Shown piece by piece: positions 61,186-64,000 of a stretch of DNA of 64,000 nucleotides. The stretch is taken from assembly GCA_030512295.1 (NCBI GenBank), contig JAULSR010000001.1, forward strand, positions 2,689,001 to 2,753,000. The letters are read 5' to 3'. Every line of letters begins with the position of its first letter. Position 1 is the stretch's first letter. The stretch is from Bombardia bombarda (Eukaryota; Ascomycota; Sordariomycetes; Sordariales; Lasiosphaeriaceae). Made by a program: the position numbers and the translations under genes. The notes beneath the pieces were generated by a model. The model was not told the origin of the DNA. It made no database searches and was given only the letters and a program-made list of their open reading frames with translations.

Positions 61186-62521
61186 TCACCTTCCCCAGCC
61201 GTGGTTGGAGTGGTCGCCACCGGTCAGGAGGTCTCTGCCCCGCATTGATGGTGGCATAGTTGTGAGCATGTTGCTGCCTAGAGGAGGGATGGCCATGGGC
61301 GGTAGGCCGCCTGTTGGGGCCACCAGGTGGCCCATGGGACCCGACATGGTACGTGTTGTGTTGAGGTCGTAGCCGTTGGATTGAAGATCCAGCGTGCCAA
61401 TGTCGAACCTCTTGGAGCAGCCATCTTCCATATGTCTAATTGTCGCAAGTTAGCAAAGAGAATTTGTATTTGGAGCGACAAAGATTGGAAGCTTACCTCC
61501 TGAGGGTGTCCTTGCGGGCAAAGAGGCGGCTGCAGTAGTCGCACTTGTGGTTGCGCTCCTTCATGTGTACGCTCTGGTGATGTCTCTGGAGGTCGGTCTT
61601 GCGGACGAATTTCTTGTTGCAGTCATTGACGTTGCAAGGGAAGGGATATTCGCGCTTCTCATCGTGCGTCTCCATATGCGCCTTGAAGTTGTAGCTGCGG
61701 CCAAAAAGCTTGCCGCACCCCTTGACCTCACACTGGAAGTTGGCTTCCTCCTTGGTGGTCAAGCGGCGTGGGGGCCTCCGTGGGCGCTGCACCCGGTATG
61801 ACCTCCTCCCGTCTTGAAGGAAGGCGGATGCTTGGGCGCCAGGGCCGGGATAGTACTGGTCGTGCTGCTCAACAGGTTGGTAATCGGACTTGTGCCAGCT
61901 CGAGGACCCGCCATCCGAGAGATAGCCACCCGAAGTGCTGGTGTAGGCGCCGCCGTCAGAAGGATAGGAAGCATGTACCGATCGTGGCGAAGGATAGTGC
62001 TGGACCTCCATAGCATGACCGTACTCAGATGCCGTCTCCATCTTGACCCTTGGTGTTAGTGAGCCGGGAACCGATGTGTTGGAGGGAAAGGACAATGTTC
62101 TGGTGGAGGTCGGGATAGGAGACCGGGAAGAGCCTCCAGATGGCGGCGGGGTAGACGAGGAGATGGAGTGTGCGTGGCCGTGGCCGTGGCCGTGGTGGTA
62201 GACGTCGTGGCTGTAGGGGTGGTAGCCGAACTGTTCGTACTCCCCCGAGAGGATGCTAGGCATGCCGGATGCGGACGAGGCAGGGTGGATGACGGTCGTG
62301 TTGCTCCAGTCGGATGAGCCCATTGAGTCAAGCGGTGGCAGGTGTGTCTCTGGGTCCATGTGGTGGTTTACAGAGCAAGGCGGGTCGTATATCGACGTGA
62401 TCTTGTATTGCTGCTCCACGAGGCCGGGGGAGGGGTAGTCCAGTGATGACCTCTCTGAAGGGCAGTAGGTATTCGAGGGGGATGAGGGCGATCTGGTGAG
62501 AGATGGTGGTGAAAGATCCAT
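61186..62521 (-). CDS. C2H2 zinc-finger transcription factor
   Basis: Predicted nuclear DNA-binding regulator of about 424 aa. Exons in transcription order: 62521-61497 and 61435-61186. The first 250 residues are Ser/Pro/Tyr/His-rich, with a GHGHGHAH stretch, as in many activation regions. A basic segment RRSYRVQRPRRPPRRLTTKE (possible nuclear signal) precedes three fingers: C264-x4-C-x12-H-x3-H286, C296-x4-C-x12-H-x5-H319, and a third starting CDYC at 327-330 that ends H343-x4-C348, so it is C2HC. The intron splits the third finger. The C-terminal tail is Gly/Pro/Met-rich. I do not recognise a named orthologue with confidence. Targets and role are unknown. The large gap lies downstream of it, not in its promoter. 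Confidence 0.85.
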
Positions 62522-64000
62522 TGTGAAAGGCGATTAGATGTTGGGTGCGGGACGTTGGTGCTTGGTGATCGTTTATATATGAGTGTAAGCAATTCAGGAG
62601 TATGTTGTGGTTGTTGGAGAGCGATGACCGGGGAAGCTCGGTCGAGTAAGACTGCTTGGGGTCCGATTGGTGATCAGACGCGTTCGAGGCTGGGTCTTAT
62701 GTTGAGTTGGGGGGCAAGGTCAGATATAGGGATGACACTGGCTCGGGTGTTGGATCTGGAGACGGTCCGTTGTAGCGTACACCGATGACTGGCAGCATGG
62801 GGCGAAGACAAATTGGCCGACTGAAAAATAAGGAGACCCTGTTCACTTTTTGTTCGGACGATCCTTAAACGTGAGGCAGATTGTGGGAGCACACAGTGGG
62901 TGTGTTGAACAAGGCAGACTCCCAGGGTATCTTATACAATTTGTAAATGAACTGGGTTTCTGCCTGGCTAATAATGGAGTAAGCACTGCTATGGACGCGA
63001 TCTTTATGAAAGCTGGGGGCCAGATGTGCATCATGGGGGATGAAGATGACGGGGGAGGGGGTGCGTAGGTAGCGGGCCACGATAAAGAACAAGTCGAGCA
63101 ACTGCGGATCAGCAGCGGCTGCATGGGGTAAGACCTTGGGTGCGCAAATATCTCTGAAGGGGGGAAAAGAACAATGTCCATGGTAACCAGCTAGCTGCCC
63201 AGCTAGCAACAACATGGCTGACAAGGCTGGTTCGCACCACCCCGAAGGGGAAGCATCTGGCCGAACAGGCATCTTGTGGACTGGAGACAGGGCTATGAGG
63301 CACTTGACAGGAGGCACGTTGGAACTACGAACTACGCAGGACGCTACACCGTATTGGGGCGTGTGAGTGTGAGGGTGAAGGGGGACGGCTGCAGAGAGCT
63401 TAGAACTTTCAGGGGCCTGGGCAAAAAAAGAGCCAACTCGGAAAAAATAGGTGATTGGGAAAATAGAACTGCTATGTTGGGTGCTGGGCGTATCAAGGGC
63501 TTGCAAGGGTGCATGGTATATCTAAAAGTAGGTGCTGTAGGTTGTGACCAGGGCAGGGGAGAGGATAAGGTAGTGTACGGAGTACATGCAGGCTCCAGGT
63601 ACCTACCAACTCCTGCTTCTTCCCCCTGCCTCAACCTACACAGTCCTGTTGGAGTCCGTTTACAGTTGGTGTGGGGCCACGAGAGCAAAGAGAGCTCTCC
63701 CAACGAACGCTTCTTGGGAGGGAATCTGCACCTGCTAGGTATGGTACGTTTTGAACAGAGGGACAGCGGGGGCCGCTGACAGGGCTGGTGTCGGTTGTGG
63801 CCACTCACAGCACACAGGAGGCTGCAGCAGCCCCCCTGTCTGGTCCATGTCTCCTCGGGCTGTTGGTGCGAGCGTGCGAGGTTGACATTGACAGCTTTAT
63901 AGCCCACATCGGGTTAGTCCACTTTTTGTTACGCAGCAGTTTGAAGGCAGTCCAGGGACCCCGTGGGCCCATCTCGGCGACCGGGACAGGGAAGCGAGCT
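62522..64000. other. Upstream region of the zinc-finger gene, no gene seen
   Basis: Carries the promoter of the leftward zinc-finger gene. An 11-mer, TACGGAGTACA, occurs at 63576-63586 and also at 56449-56459. The open frames at 62865-63506 and 63344-63907 (minus) have no protein character. A gene beyond the window edge cannot be excluded. Confidence 0.5.

Noticed and set aside
1..64000. Secondary-metabolite cluster, CRISPR array, intact transposon or viral insert
   Set aside because: No polyketide or peptide synthase, no repeat-spacer array, no transposase, reverse transcriptase or viral gene is visible.

Overview
The window looks like chromosomal DNA of a filamentous ascomycete (Pezizomycotina), most likely a Sordariomycete. 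The reasons are short 50-115 nt introns with GTRNGT-type donors and YAG acceptors, a plasma-membrane proton pump that I judge Neurospora-like throughout, a dispersed single 5S rRNA gene, GC-rich coding DNA, and family members typical of these fungi (Nce102-type MARVEL protein, CysD homocysteine synthase, purine hydroxylase, SOG2). No database search was possible, so names rest on recognised motifs and overall protein shape.

Layout, left to right. 1-1490: upstream region of pma1. 1491-4760 (+): plasma-membrane H+-ATPase, seven exons, broken by one missing C. 5270-7122 (+) and 7649-11574 (-): two convergent WD40 genes, the first DCAF4-like, the second a large WD40 protein with a disordered N-terminus and a GC-AG intron. 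11575-13957: gene-free AT-rich island with an 82-bp MITE-like element. 13958-14656 (-): small MARVEL membrane protein. 17674-19935 (+): long-chain acyl-CoA synthetase. 21125-22871 (+): O-acetylhomoserine sulfhydrylase (CysD). 23266-24193 (+): EMC7. 26179-29349 (+): SOG2 leucine-rich-repeat protein of the RAM network. 29715-29833 (+): 5S rRNA. 31071-35342 (+): xanthine dehydrogenase. About 35924-36075 (-): an unassigned Pol III-like unit. 37460-39166 (-): Nramp metal transporter, divergent from a CaCA-family cation exchanger at 41592-42942 (+). 44122-47529 (+): DDHD-domain phospholipase with two missing G residues. 47530-61185: a 13.7-kb convergent gap with no gene I can support. 61186-62521 (-): C2H2 zinc-finger transcription factor. 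62522-64000: its upstream region.

The genes do not form a pathway cluster. Most are housekeeping: proton pumping, metal and cation transport, fatty-acid activation, sulfur assimilation, purine catabolism, ER membrane-protein insertion, polarity signalling and lipid hydrolysis. I see no secondary-metabolite cluster, CRISPR array or intact transposon.

The points that most deserve a second look are three single-base deletions, all in G or C runs (pma1 and twice in the DDHD gene), which look like assembly errors; the 13.7-kb convergent gap; the Pol III-like unit that does not fold as a tRNA; the MITE-like element; the altered metal-site motif of the Nramp protein; and a perfect 10-bp palindrome that recurs in the non-coding DNA.
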